Below, one piece after another: positions 8,333 through 18,663 of a stretch of DNA of 64,000 nt (position 1 is the first letter of the stretch; each line of letters starts with the position of its first letter). The notes under the pieces were generated by a model, which ran no database searches, was not told where the DNA came from, and was given only the letters and a program-made list of their open reading frames with translations. The stretch comes from CAVTYH01 sp963738835. GTDB lineage: Bacteria; Planctomycetota; Planctomycetia; Pirellulales; JADZDJ01. The translations under genes and the position numbers were made by a program. The stretch covers positions 434,001 through 498,000 of the forward strand of contig CAVTYH010000006.1 in NCBI GenBank assembly GCA_963738835.1. Direction: 5' to 3'.

Positions 8333-8908
8333 ATGCTCAGTCTGCAATCCGACACTGCCGCACGCTGGATCGCTCAGATCGATGCGCATCTGGACGAAAT
8401 TCTGATCGACCATGCGCATTGCGAAAAGAAAGCGGCAGGCACCGCGCTCAATTTGATTTTCGCGTATGTCGAAAAAGTTGAGCTCTGTCGCGAATTGGCA
8501 GACATTGTGGACGAAGAGCTGGAGCACTTCCGCCTGGTGCTCGATCTTTTGGAGCGACGCGGCCTCCGCTTCCGCCGTCTGCCGCCCAGCAGTTATGGTC
8601 GCAAATTGAATGAACTGGTGCGGAAAAACGAACCCGGCCGGGCCGTCGATCGACTGCTGGTGGCCGGCCTCATCGAAGCTCGCAGTTGCGAACGGTTCGA
8701 TCTCTTGCGGCAGCACGTAAAAGACACCGAGCTAGCAGCGTTCTATGACAGCCTGTTCGAAAGCGAAGCCCGGCATCACAGCACTTACGTGCGGCTGGCG
8801 AAACTGTTTGTTCCGGAAAGCGCGGTTCAGTCGCGACTTGAAGAATTATCGGCCGCTGAAGCTGAAATTATTGCCAGTGGCGATCCTCTGCCTCGCATGC
8901 ACAGTTAA
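8333..8908 (+). CDS. miaE: tRNA-(ms2io6A)-hydroxylase, MiaE
   Basis: 191 residues; hydroxylates the isopentenyl group of 2-methylthio-N6-isopentenyladenosine at tRNA position 37. It is a ferritin-like four-helix di-iron protein. Probable ligands are Glu31 (DHAHCEKKAAGTAL), the E-x2-H in EELEHF (about 62-65), the Glu of IEARSCERF and the second E-x2-H in FESEARHHSTY. Length and motif order match MiaE. The start is ATG 8333; the gene is intact and monocistronic, about 100 bp after the TPR gene. Confidence 0.88.
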   Translation: MLSLQSDTAARWIAQIDAHLDEILIDHAHCEKKAAGTALNLIFAYVEKVELCRELADIVDEELEHFRLVLDLLERRGLRFRRLPPSSYGRKLNELVRKNEPGRAVDRLLVAGLIEARSCERFDLLRQHVKDTELAAFYDSLFESEARHHSTYVRLAKLFVPESAVQSRLEELSAAEAEIIASGDPLPRMHS

Positions 8909-9139
8909 AAACAATCCCATGCGGCTTCGTGGCTGGTTCGGTGGTCTTCGCAGCAAATGCCCATTCAGTCCGCCGCCTGAAAATGCCGACTGTTGTTTGA
9001 GTAGGCCCAGGCGTCTTTCGCCGCGCAGCTGCTCTGCGCGCACGTGAGAAATTCGCCGCAAATTCACGAGCTTGGCTGAATTTGCTGTCGGCCGCTCTTC
9101 GATTTTCCCCAGCCGTTAAAACCCTCCGAGTCGACAAGG

Positions 9140-10333
9140 ATGTCGCTTTTCGGTTCTTCCCGTGACGACCGCCGCCGCCGCAACCTGGCGGAAGATCGGT
9201 CCGGCGATAGCACGCCCATTGTTGCCTCGACTGCGCCGCTTAAAACCGGCGGCAAGCAACAACGGTACACACCCGCAGCTCGACGTGAAAACCATCGCCG
9301 CACGTCCGATTTTATCCCGCGCAGCGGATTTGCGCTCGGTCTGGGATTCGTGGCCGGCCTGACGGCGATTGCCGGCTTGCTGGCCGCATTCGCGTTCATG
9401 GCCGATTTTAAAATCGCCGATGCCGAAGGCGTCGTTCCGCTGTTCAACGCTGCGAATGGCGCTAGTCTGGCGGGGTGGTTTTCTTCGCTCCTGTTCGGAC
9501 TTGCCGCCGTTGGCAGCCTGTTGGTCTATTCGGTTCGCCGCCACAAGCTCGACGATTATCGCGGACGTTATCGTCTGTGGCTATGGTGCGCACCGGCGTG
9601 GCTGGTGATGAGCATTGACGCCACTGCGAATTTGCACGCGCCGTTTTCGCAGGCCATGACGCTGGTCACCGGCTGGACACCGCCGGGTAGCATTGCCTTA
9701 TGGTGGATTGGGGTGTGGGGCATGATCGTCGCCATTCTCGGCGTGCGGTTGATGCTGGAAACGCGCGAGTGCCGCACCGCCATGTTCAGTTTTATTTCGG
9801 CGCTTTCGATGTGGGTTGTCGCGCTGGCCATTGGCAATAATTGGCTGACAGTCGGCCAGCATGCAAACCTGATTGAAATCGGCTGCCGCCTGGTTGGGCA
9901 ACTCACACTTCTGATGTCGGTTGTCGTGTATGCCCGGCATGTGTTGCTCGATGCCGAAGGGTTAATCACCATTCGTGAACCCAAACCCAAGCGCGAGAAG
10001 CCGGCCAAGAGGCCAAAAGAAACAAGCAAGTCGCCCGACGGCGACGAATCGTCGAAATCGACCCGCATCGATTCGGCCCATAAGACCATCGAGAAGCGCA
10101 CCGATTTGCAATCGCCGTCGAAATTGCCAACGGCCACTTCGTTTGCAGCGAATCGTTCCAGCGGCATCGACGAAGACGATGACAACTACGACGACAATCG
10201 CCGGTCGAGCTACAATCGCCACGACGACGAGCATGACGAAGACGGTTCGTCGAGCGCCGGCCGAAAGCTCTCCAAAGCCGAACGCAAGCGGCTGCGCAAA
10301 ATGAAGCGCCAGCAAGAGCTCGACGAGGAGTAA
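9140..10333 (+). CDS. Hypothetical multi-pass membrane protein with a charged cytoplasmic tail
   Basis: 397 residues from ATG 9140. After a ~60-residue basic N-terminus come about six predicted membrane spans, including GFALGLGFVAGLTAIAGLLA, SSLLFGLAAVGSLLVYSV, LWWIGVWGMIVAILGV, FISALSMWVVALAIG and LVGQLTLLMSVVVYA. From residue ~275 the tail is strongly charged (KPKREKPAKRPKE, DEDDDNYDDN, ERKRLRKMKRQQELDEE) and low in complexity. I do not recognise the family or its role. Intact and flanked by intergenic repeats. Confidence 0.6.
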   Translation: MSLFGSSRDDRRRRNLAEDRSGDSTPIVASTAPLKTGGKQQRYTPAARRENHRRTSDFIPRSGFALGLGFVAGLTAIAGLLAAFAFMADFKIADAEGVVPLFNAANGASLAGWFSSLLFGLAAVGSLLVYSVRRHKLDDYRGRYRLWLWCAPAWLVMSIDATANLHAPFSQAMTLVTGWTPPGSIALWWIGVWGMIVAILGVRLMLETRECRTAMFSFISALSMWVVALAIGNNWLTVGQHANLIEIGCRLVGQLTLLMSVVVYARHVLLDAEGLITIREPKPKREKPAKRPKETSKSPDGDESSKSTRIDSAHKTIEKRTDLQSPSKLPTATSFAANRSSGIDEDDDNYDDNRRSSYNRHDDEHDEDGSSSAGRKLSKAERKRLRKMKRQQELDEE

Positions 10334-10366
10334 CTTCGCGAGCTGATTCGCCGCTGCGTTTCGCCA

Positions 10367-10392
10367 GCGCGGGCCAAGGCCCGTCGCTACAC
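10367..10392. repeat. CGGGCC...CGCTACAC repeat, copy 1
   Basis: GCGCGGGCCAAGGCCCG followed by TCGCTACAC, a short palindrome with a fixed tail. Near-identical copies lie at 43894-43919 and, inverted, at 61673-61700; all three are intergenic. Confidence 0.65.
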
Positions 10393-10487
10393 GGTTGGAG
10401 GCTCGCGATGCCCCATTCCCGATTTCCCGTTGGGCCGCTACGCTGATACTGAAACGTCTGCAAGTTGTTCAGTGTCCGAGGACCGCA

Positions 10488-12073
10488 ATGGCTCTCCCTG
10501 TCCGTACTCGTTTTGCACCCAGCCCGACGGGCTATTTGCACATCGGCGGCGTGCGGACGGCGCTGTTCAACTGGCTGTTTGCTCGGCGGCATGGCGGGCA
10601 GTTTTTGCTGCGGATCGACGATACCGATCAAGAGCGGAATGTGGACGAAGCGCTGGCGCCGATTCTGCACGGCTTCCGCTGGCTGGGCATCGATTGGGAC
10701 GAAGGGCCCGAGGTTGGCGGACCGTATGCGCCGTACTATCAATCGCAGCGATTGCCGCGTTATCAGGCGGCGGTCGACAAACTGCTGGCCGGCGGCTTTG
10801 CGTATCGCGATTACGCCACGCACCGAGGAAATCCAGGCCGAGCGTGCCGCTGCCGAAGCCGCCAAGAAGCCGTTCATTTACAGCCGCCGCTGGATGGCGG
10901 AAACCGCCGAACAGCAGCGCCGCTTCGAAGCCGAAGGCCGCAAGGGCGTGGTGCGACTGAACATGCCGCACGAGGGCACGCTGGTCATCCACGACCTGAT
11001 CCGCGGCGACGTCGAATTCCAATGGGCCCGCGAGCAAGATCACGTCATCCAGCGCGCCGACGGCACGCCGCTCTACAACCTGGCCAGCGTGGTCGACGAT
11101 TACGATTTCGAAATCTCGCACGTCATCCGCGCGGAAGAGCATCTCTCGAACACGCCGCGGCAGATGTTCATCGCCCAATCGCTGGGCTATCCGCTGCCGG
11201 AGTACGCCCACGTGCCGTTCGTGGCCGAGCCGGGCAGCAGGAACAAGCTGAGCAAGCGAAAGTTGGCCAAATATTTGAAAAACGCGAGTTCGCGCGATTG
11301 CAACGAGCACGGGCTGGATGATTGCCGCGCACCTCGGCCTGAAAACATCCGCCGATACGTTCAATCCCGTGATCGTCGATTTCTACGAAGCAGGTCGGCT
11401 ACTTGCCCGACGCGATCATCAATTACTTGATGCTCTTGGGCTGGTCGTTCGACGACAAGACCGAGTTTTTCACACGCCAGCAGATGATCGAAAACTTTTC
11501 GCTGGAGCGCGTGAACAAGCCTCGCCGGCCAGCTTCGACCCCAAAAAGCTGTGGGCTTTCGAAGACCACTACATGCAACAAGTGCCCCCGAAGCAAAAGG
11601 TGGCCAAAGTGTTGCCGTATTTGCAGCACGCCGGCTTGGTTTTCGATCCGCCGCCATGCGATGTCGGGCCGAAACTGGTGAAGATCGTCGAAGCCGCCGG
11701 CGACCGCCTGAAAGTCTTCGGCGACATCCTCGACTACTCCGATTTCTTTGTGCCCGATGGCAAATTGCCGTACGATGAAAAGGCATTCGACAAACGAATC
11801 CGCAACGCGCCGGATGCCGTCAAAATACTCGATCAATTGAAACAGCTGTTTTCGGAGATCAAACGATTTGAGGTCGGCGAGCTCGAAGAATCGATCAAGC
11901 AATTTGCTGGACAAAACAGCTTGCAGATGTCTCAAATTGTTCACCCGTTGCGTGTTGCACTTACCGGCAAAGGCGTCGGCTTCGGCCTGTTCGACACGCT
12001 GGCGATTTTGGGAAAAGGGAGATCGATTTCTCGTATCGCATTAGCTTTGGCGCGGAGAGAGATTCAGCCATGA
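10488..12073 (+). CDS. gltX: Glutamate-tRNA ligase, GltX; at least five frame breaks
   Basis: Charges tRNA-Glu. About 528 codons from ATG 10488 (MALPVRTRFAPSPTGYLHIG). Class I synthetase marks are clear: the HIGH-type GYLHIGGVRTALFN, DTDQER, and the KMSKS-equivalent NKLSKRKLAKYLKN. The reading needs one-base frame changes near 10820-10830, several within 11285-11317, one near 11388-11395 and one near 11517-11525. Between them the expected order holds: EEIQAERAAAEA, HVIRAEEHLSNTPRQM, MIAAHLGLKTSADTFNPVIV, PDAIINYLMLLGWSFDDKTE, PASFDPKKLWAFEDHYM, and the anticodon-binding end VALTGKGVGFGLFDTLAILG. As an essential gene it is almost certainly intact in the organism. Confidence 0.9.
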
Positions 12074-12196
12074 TGCCATGCACTGCCACAAGCAGCCGGC
12101 GGCAAGCTTTTTGCATTCTTGATCGTGCAACATATCCGTCTATATTGCCTTCAGATTTTGCGGCACTTCGGTTGATACAAACGCCAAGTCATTTTG

Positions 12197-12634
12197 ATGA
12201 AGCCCATCCGCAGCCCCATTGAATGCGGTGATGTTTCTCTGCCCCGCTGGTATCACGGTCCGTTTACGTCACGATGGCGCCACTATTTTGCTTCGCTCAA
12301 ACGCCAGCTCGACGAGCGTGGCCCGATTCCAGTCGCAGAGTGGGGTGATCCTGAGCGGTTGGCGATTGCCCAACAAATTGAGGCGATTCTCGCCGAAGCT
12401 TGCTGGGGCGAACGCTTGCAGTTTCATCCCGACGATCCGTGGCGCATCGCCGGCAAATTGGAAATCGGTGACTTGAGCGAGTTAGATGCCTTATTCAGAA
12501 TTCAAAAACGATTTCGCATTTCCCTGAAATTCGACGAATTGAAAAGCCAATTTCTTTCTCAAGGTGGCACATTCGGCGACTTTGTCGATCTTGTTCGCCA
12601 AAAACAATCTGAGCTTGCAAATCGCTGCAATTGA
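12197..12634 (+). CDS. Conserved hypothetical protein
   Basis: 145 residues from ATG 12197 (MKPIRSPIECGDVSLPRWY); a TTG one codon earlier is also possible. Soluble, with no signal peptide. The centre is helical (ERLAIAQQIEAILAEACWGE, then LQFHPDDPWRIAGKLEIGDL), and the end (FDELKSQFLSQGGTFGDFVD) suggests a compact alpha/beta fold. I cannot name a family. It follows gltX by 123 bp on the same strand. Confidence 0.55.
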   Translation: MKPIRSPIECGDVSLPRWYHGPFTSRWRHYFASLKRQLDERGPIPVAEWGDPERLAIAQQIEAILAEACWGERLQFHPDDPWRIAGKLEIGDLSELDALFRIQKRFRISLKFDELKSQFLSQGGTFGDFVDLVRQKQSELANRCN

Positions 12635-12768
12635 CCCGCGGTTAGTATGGATTTTGTCTCTTTTGCTTTGATCCAATTACAGTTTGTCTCCAACTAGCTG
12701 GGTGTGGTCGGAAATTGAAGTTGGTCAATAGCCTGCAAACACAGGAGTTTTCAGCGAAAGTCAAGAAC

Positions 12769-13071
12769 ATGAAATTCTCGAAAGCCGACCGACGAAAGAC
12801 GACTGCCAAGACCGTGTCCGCCAAAAAAGCCGCGTCGAAGGAACACTTGCATTATCACAAAGACGGCTCGCTGTGGGCCAAGGGGCAAATAGTGGGCGGC
12901 GTCATGACCGGTTATTGGGAATGGTTCCGCAAGGATGGCACGAAGCTGCGGTCCGGTCATCTCGAAAACGGCGAGCAAGTTGGCGAGTGGATTACCTACG
13001 ACAAGAACGGCCACGTGTATAAGGTGACAAACATCAAAGCTAAGAAATCGAAGACTAAGAAAGGCACTTAG
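12769..13071 (+). CDS. Small MORN/YwqK-like repeat protein
   Basis: About 100 residues from ATG 12769 (MKFSKADRRKTTAKT). After a Lys-rich N-terminus it has two to three MORN-type units: HYHKDGSLWAKGQIVGG, GYWEWFRKDGTKLRSGHL, GEWITYDKNGHVYKV. This repeat is the one seen in YwqK-family proteins, sometimes labelled antitoxins from genomic context. No adjacent toxin-like gene is visible here, so only the repeat fold is supported. It ends in a basic tail. An upstream in-frame TTG (12715) is possible but extends only into non-conserved sequence. Confidence 0.6.
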   Translation: MKFSKADRRKTTAKTVSAKKAASKEHLHYHKDGSLWAKGQIVGGVMTGYWEWFRKDGTKLRSGHLENGEQVGEWITYDKNGHVYKVTNIKAKKSKTKKGT

Positions 13072-13101
13072 AAATTCCGGGATGCTTCCGTTTGACCTGA
13101 G

Positions 13102-13467
13102 ATGAAACTCTTGTTCGAAAATTTTGTAAGGGTCTTTGAAACCGATCGTCGGTGGCTGCTGAGGATGTTAGCAGCCGGAGGCTATGGGTTGCTCATTGCA
13201 ATTGCGGCGGTGTGGCAAGGGCAAGCCAAGTTTGATCCGGCAGCAATGATTTCGGTGCTCATCGCTTTGCCAGCACTTTTTGTACTGGCAGGCCTTTTTC
13301 TCGCGACAAAGGACGTGGTCCGTCAACGGTTGCAGAAGGGTGAAAGCGTTGGCCGTCTTTCGCGACTTCTATTCGGAAGGGGTGCTTGGTCGTTGATCCT
13401 TTGGATCGTGATTGTTCTCACCCTCGGATTTCCGCTGGCAATCTTTCTCGGCAGCATTGGTCGGTAA
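13102..13467 (+). CDS. Small integral membrane protein
   Basis: 121 residues, ATG 13102, 30 bp after the MORN gene. Three predicted membrane spans: MLAAGGYGLLIAIAAVW, MISVLIALPALFVLAGLFLA, and WSLILWIVIVLTLGFPLAIF, with a basic cytoplasmic loop between the last two (RQRLQKGESVGRLSRLLF). No enzyme motif. Function unknown. Confidence 0.55.
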   Translation: MKLLFENFVRVFETDRRWLLRMLAAGGYGLLIAIAAVWQGQAKFDPAAMISVLIALPALFVLAGLFLATKDVVRQRLQKGESVGRLSRLLFGRGAWSLILWIVIVLTLGFPLAIFLGSIGR

Positions 13468-13688
13468 TCGATCCAGAGCGTCACGAAATCGCATTTTTCA
13501 GCGGGAAGAGGACAGAATCCGCTTGCCCCGCTTGCCCTGTACTTCGGCGCTTATGCCGTTTTATAATCGGGGGTAGAAGGCGACAGCGTTCTAAATCATC
13601 GCTTCTGGCGCACAGCAGCGACGTTTCCCACCCCAGTGCCGCCTGTTTGGCACACGGCCCGGCCTGCCTGAGCTGCGTAGAACTGCCA

Positions 13689-14927
13689 ATGGCTTGCAAA
13701 CATTCACCTGCACAGGCTTTTCGGCTGCTTTCGGCGGCATCGTTGGTTTTATGCGCGCTGGCAGGCTGCAATAGGACGCCGGAGATAAAGTCTTACCCGG
13801 CTCCCAAAGAATCAGATGCGCCGGCCGTGGGTGAGCAGCAGCCTTCGGTAGGCGAAACCGATCCAACCGATCGCATGCTCGCGGTTTTGGTGCCGAATGG
13901 AGGAAAAGCCTGGTTCTTCAAACTTGTCGGCCCGCAAAAAGGCGTGGGTAAATACGCCGCCGAATTCAGGTCGTTCGTGCAGTCAGTAAAATTCGCGGAC
14001 AACGGAAAAGCAGAGCCCGGGTGGACATTGCCCGCGGGCTGGGAGCAAAAACCGGGTAACTCCGAAATGCGGTTTGCGACCATCGCGCTGCCCAGCGAAT
14101 CAGAGGGGCTGGAAGTATCGGTCGTCCCGCTGCCGTGGCTGCCGCAGGCGTATGTCGGCATGCTGCTGACCAATGTGAATCGCTGGCGCAAGCAGATGCA
14201 GTTGACGCCGGTTCGGGCCGATGTGTTGGCCGATGAATTCGAAACGCTCAAGTTACCTGCCGGAGAGGCGATGTTGGTTGATTTGAAAGGTAAACTGAAA
14301 CCCGACGCCATGCAGCCGCCGTTCGCTGCGGCGACCGGCAGCAAAAGTTTGCCGGCTGGCCATCCACCGTTGCGTCCCATCGAGAATGAAGAACCGGCTG
14401 CCGTTGACAAGCAGGCCGGCGACGAAAAGCCCGTTGCTGCGTCCAATGCAGCGAAGCCTGAAACTTCCGCGGCGAACTCAAGCGATGCAAACTTGCCCTT
14501 CACCTACAATGTGCCCGCCGAGTGGACATCGAGGCCGACTCCGACATTTGCGGTAGCGGCGTTCGCAACCAAGGATGATTCTGCCCCGGTCGATGTGTCG
14601 ATCACGCCCATGCCCCCCGCTGGCGGCGATTTGCTGATGAACATCAACCGTTGGCGGACCATGCAGTTGGGTTTGCCGCCGATCAAGGCCGAGGATCTTC
14701 CCTCATCGACGAAGCCCTTGGAAGTTGGCGGGAAGCCGGCTCAGTTGGTTGTACTCGCATCGGCAGAAGATGCTAATCCGCGTCAGGCCATCACCGCGGC
14801 ACTCGTTAAGGTCGGCAACACCACGTGGGTGTTTCGCATGAAGGGGGGCGCCGAAGCGGTGGCTCATCAGCAAGCGACCTTCGAAAAGTTTCTCAGCTCA
14901 ATCAAATTTCGCGGTGCGGAGAAGTGA
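13689..14927 (+). CDS. Lipoprotein with two tandem copies of one domain
   Basis: 412 residues from ATG 13689, signal peptide ending in the lipobox LCALAGC. Two homologous halves: W-TLPAGWEQKPGNSEMRFATI, VSVVPLPW, LLTNVNRWRKQMQLTPVRAD (about residues 105-200), and YNVPAEWTSRPTPTFAVAAF, VSITPMPP, LLMNINRWRTMQLGLPPIKA (about 280-345), followed by an ending (TTWVFRMKGGAEAV, FEKFLSSIKF) that also has a counterpart at the N-terminus (KAWFFKLVGPQKGVG, FRSFVQSVKF). Its stop lies 3 bp before the ResB-CcsA gene, so the two are surely co-transcribed and the lipoprotein probably acts beside the cytochrome c assembly factor outside the membrane. Substrate unknown. Confidence 0.75.
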   Translation: MACKHSPAQAFRLLSAASLVLCALAGCNRTPEIKSYPAPKESDAPAVGEQQPSVGETDPTDRMLAVLVPNGGKAWFFKLVGPQKGVGKYAAEFRSFVQSVKFADNGKAEPGWTLPAGWEQKPGNSEMRFATIALPSESEGLEVSVVPLPWLPQAYVGMLLTNVNRWRKQMQLTPVRADVLADEFETLKLPAGEAMLVDLKGKLKPDAMQPPFAAATGSKSLPAGHPPLRPIENEEPAAVDKQAGDEKPVAASNAAKPETSAANSSDANLPFTYNVPAEWTSRPTPTFAVAAFATKDDSAPVDVSITPMPPAGGDLLMNINRWRTMQLGLPPIKAEDLPSSTKPLEVGGKPAQLVVLASAEDANPRQAITAALVKVGNTTWVFRMKGGAEAVAHQQATFEKFLSSIKFRGAEK

Positions 14928-14930
14928 TGC

Positions 14931-17900
14931 ATGGCGACCGATGTGCTATCCAGCGAGATTGATGAGTTCGGCGCGCCGCTGCGTCCCCGAGCCGAAACCG
15001 AACTGGCCGCCACAATCCGCTCGGTGCTCAAACCGTTAGCCTCGCTCAAACTGACGGTCACGCTCTTTGCGCTGGCCATTTTTCTGATCTTCGCTGGCAC
15101 GCTAGCTCAGGCACGCCACGACATCTGGTGGGTGCTGAATAACTACTTTCGCACGCCGCTGGCCTGGATCGAACTGAACGTGTTTTTCCCGCCCGCCTGG
15201 TTTGCCGATTATCCGAATCTGGTCAATTTGAAAGGCAGCTTTCCGTTTCCCGGCGGCTTTACCATCGGCGCGGTAATGGCCGCCAATCTGCTGGCGGCTC
15301 ATGGACTGCGTTTCAAAGTGCAAACCAAAGGCACCCGCTTGTGGAGCGGACTAGGCGTCATAGCCGCGGGCTGCGTCATCACGTGGCTTGTGATCGCCGC
15401 CGGGCCCGATAAAGACGGCTCACAAGCTACGGCCCCGGTCGATTGGCTCACGCTGTGGCGCATGTTTTTGGTCGGCATCGCCTGCGTCTGCGGAGGAATT
15501 GCGGCGGCGCTCTTTTCGATCGATCCCGCCCGGCGCGTGGAACGCATTGTGTTGGGTTGCGTCGGCACCGCATTGTTTTGTTTGCTGGCGTTTCTGTTGT
15601 TCGGCGTCAATTCGCAAGCCATCGATCCGTCGGCCATGCGAATTCTGTGGCAGTTAATGAAGGCCGAGTTTGCGGCACTGGTGCTCTTGGCCGGTTGCAT
15701 CTTGGCCTTCCGTAAACGGGCTGGCATCGTGCTGTTGCACGCCGGCGTTGGGCTCATCATGGCCAACGAGCTGGTCGTGCATTTCCTGCACAAAGAAGAG
15801 CAGATGATGATCATCGAAGGCAGCTCGGCCAACTACGCCTACGATATTCGCGCCGCCGAGCTTGCGGTGATCGACCCGTCGAACCCGAAGGCCGATGACG
15901 TGGCCGTCATTCCCGAGGGTCTGCTGTTAAGAAGTGCTTCCAGCGAGAAGTCCATTGACGACGATAAACTGCCCTTCGATGTGCGCATCACGAAGTATTT
16001 CGAAAACTCCGACGTGCTGGATGGCAAACCGCCGGAAGATAACCACGCCAATGCCGGCATCGGTCGGTTGCAATACGCCGTGGCGGCTCGTCCAGTAACC
16101 GGCTCCGACGGCGGCGACCGTGTGAGTTTGCCCTCGGCCTATGCAGAGTTTTTCGAGAAAAAGTCGGGCAAGTCGCTCGGCAAATATCTCTTGGGCGTGC
16201 TGGTCGGTCCGCAACGGGTGAAGTTGGATGGAAAAACGTATGAAGTGGCGCTGCGCTTCCAGCGCGATTACAAGCCATACAGCATTCATCTGAACGAAGT
16301 CCGCGGCGACATGTATATGGGCACGACAATTCCGCGAAATTATTCGTCGGAAATTCACTTGGAAGATCCCGACCGTGACGTCGACCGGCGGGCTTACATT
16401 CGCATGAACGAGCCGCTGCGTTACGGCGGCGAAACGTTCTATCAAAGCGGCTTCGACGACGGCCGTCGCACCGGAGTTCGGAGCACCACCTTGCAAGTGG
16501 TCACCAACTTCGGCTGGATGATTCCGTACGTGGCGTGCATGGTGATTATCACGGGCATGCTGGCGCAATTCATTCTGACGCTGACGCGTTTTTTGGGCAA
16601 AGTGATGCCGACAAAATTGGAGGGGGGCAATGTCTTTGTCATCGCAGGCGCACTTTGTGTGTTCGGCTATGTCTTGATCACCTCTGCGTTGCCGCCGGGC
16701 GCAAAACGAACACCTTCGATTTTTACGCCGCCGGCAAAATTCCGGTCGTGTACGGCGGGCGGGTTCAGCCGCTCGATTCCGTGGCCCGCAGTACTCTGCG
16801 GATCATTTCCAGTCGCGAGGTTTTCACCGACACCGATGGCACCACGCAACCGGCCATGCGCTGGCTAATGGATGTGATCGCGCGGCCGAAAACCGCGGAG
16901 CAGCAGCAGGTGTTTCGCATCGACAGCCCGGAAGTGCGGAATATGCTGGGCCTGAAAGTTCACTCGCCGACCAGTTTTGCCGGCAAATTGGTGGGTGAAG
17001 CCGTGCAGCGTTTTTCGCCGGCCGAATTAGCGCCGCACGCCGCAGAGCTTCACGCCGAAGTCGAGCGGCTGTCAAAAAAAGGGGACGGCGAGAGCAAGCA
17101 ATACACGACGATCGAAAAGAAGATTATGGAGCTTTACGAGCGCGGCCAAATCTATCAGGCTGTCGCCGATGCCTTTCATCTCTCGCCGGAGCTGAACACG
17201 CAAGCTGGCGAACCGGCGCCACTCACCTATTTGGCGCTGATTCAAAAACAGATCGACGATGCAGGTAACCACGGCCAACTGCCGCCGTTTCCAACGAAAG
17301 AGGAAATGCAGCGGGATCCGGAAAACGCTTTGAAAATTGTCCAATTGTGGTTGGGGCTCGATAGCAAATTCAGCTACGATCAGTTTCTTCGCTCGACGCG
17401 GCCGCCGCTGGCAGTGCCGTCGCCGGAATCGCGCAGCTCGGCACCGGCTACCACCGATGAACACAGCCCGACGCAGTGGGTTCCCTACTCCGCGGCGTGG
17501 CTGGAAGGCATTGGCGATTTGTTGGCCGGCAGTCAACCAAATCCGGCCGTGGCACAATGGAAGGAAATCATTGACGCTTACGCCGCACAAGATTCCGGCA
17601 AGTTCAACGCAGCGGTGGCCAATTATCTGACGTCGCTGGACAACGATCCGCCGCGGCAACTCCTCAAAGCTTCGCCGAATTTTGAAGCGTGGTTCAACGG
17701 GGCCGATTTATTTTTCGTCGCCATGTGCTTTTACGGGCTGGCGTTCGTGCTGGTTTGCTTCTCGTGGCTAACCGGTTGGACAACGCTCAACCGCACCGCC
17801 TTTTGGCTGATCGTTGCGGTCTTTGTGGTCCACACGTTTGCGCTGGTGGCGCGGATGACCATCTCCGGCCGACCGCCGGTGACCAATTTGTATTCGACGG

Positions 17901-18634
17901 CAATTTTCATCGGCTGGGCCGGTGTGTTGTTGGGTTTGATTCTGGAGCTCGTTTATTATCGCCTCGGCTTTGGTGCCGCAATCGCCGCCATTGCCGGTTG
18001 TGCCACGCTGATTGTCGCCGACAAACTTTCGCTCTTGGTCGACAGCGAAAGTCGCGGCGACACCATCGGCGTGATGCGGGCGGTGCTTGATACGCAATTC
18101 TGGTTGGCGACGCATGTCACGACGGTCAACCTTGGTTACGCCACGACGTATGTTGCCGGTTTGCTGGGCGTGGTTTATATCGTGGCTGGCGTGTTCACCC
18201 CGGCGCTGACAAAAGACCTCAGCAAACTGCTGGCCCGCATGATTTACGGAGCGGTTTGCTTCGCCATGGTTTTCAGCTTCTTCGGCACCGTGCTGGGCGG
18301 CTTGTGGGCCGACGATTCCTGGGGTCGCTTCTGGGGTTGGGACCCGAAGGAAAACGGCGCCTTGATTATCGTTCTCTGGAACGCGCTGATTTTGCACGCC
18401 CGCTGGGATGGCCTGGTGAAAGATCGCGGACTGGCAGTGCTGGCCGTGGCCGGAAACATTTTCACGACGTGGTCTTATTTCGGCGTCAACCAACTTGGTG
18501 TCGGGCTGCACTCTTACGGTTTTACCGAAGGCGTGCTGAAATGGCTGGGCATTGTGGTGCTGTCGCAGATTGTGCTGATCACGCTTGGGGTGTTGCCGCA
18601 GAGATGGTGGTTCAGCCGCCGTGCGCTGATCTGA
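14931..18634 (+). CDS. Fused ResB-CcsA cytochrome c maturation protein (CcsBA), frameshifted
   Basis: About 1,235 codons as one gene. The first part (to ~16700) is ResB-like: SLKLTVTLFALAIFLIFAGT, several membrane spans, and a large outer region with FDVRITKYFENSDVLDG, YEVALRFQRDYKPYSIHL and MYMGTTIPRNYSSEI. The second frame, entered by a one-base loss near 16700-16710 (GCAAAACGAAC), begins FDFYAAGKIPVVYGGRVQPL, continues through a ~330-residue outer domain and ends in the multi-span CcsA core with the haem-handling WGRFWGWDPKENGALI motif and conserved histidines. System II assembly proteins move haem across the membrane and ligate it to apocytochrome CxxCH. No thioredoxin-like partner gene lies in the window. 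Confidence 0.85.
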
Positions 18635-18663
18635 CCGTTGACGAAGCACGAACTTCGTCTTTC

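Noticed and set aside
12769..13467. MORN/YwqK-like gene plus small membrane gene as a toxin-antitoxin pair
   Set aside because: The membrane protein has three ordinary spans and no toxin feature, and the MORN protein is not specific to antitoxins.
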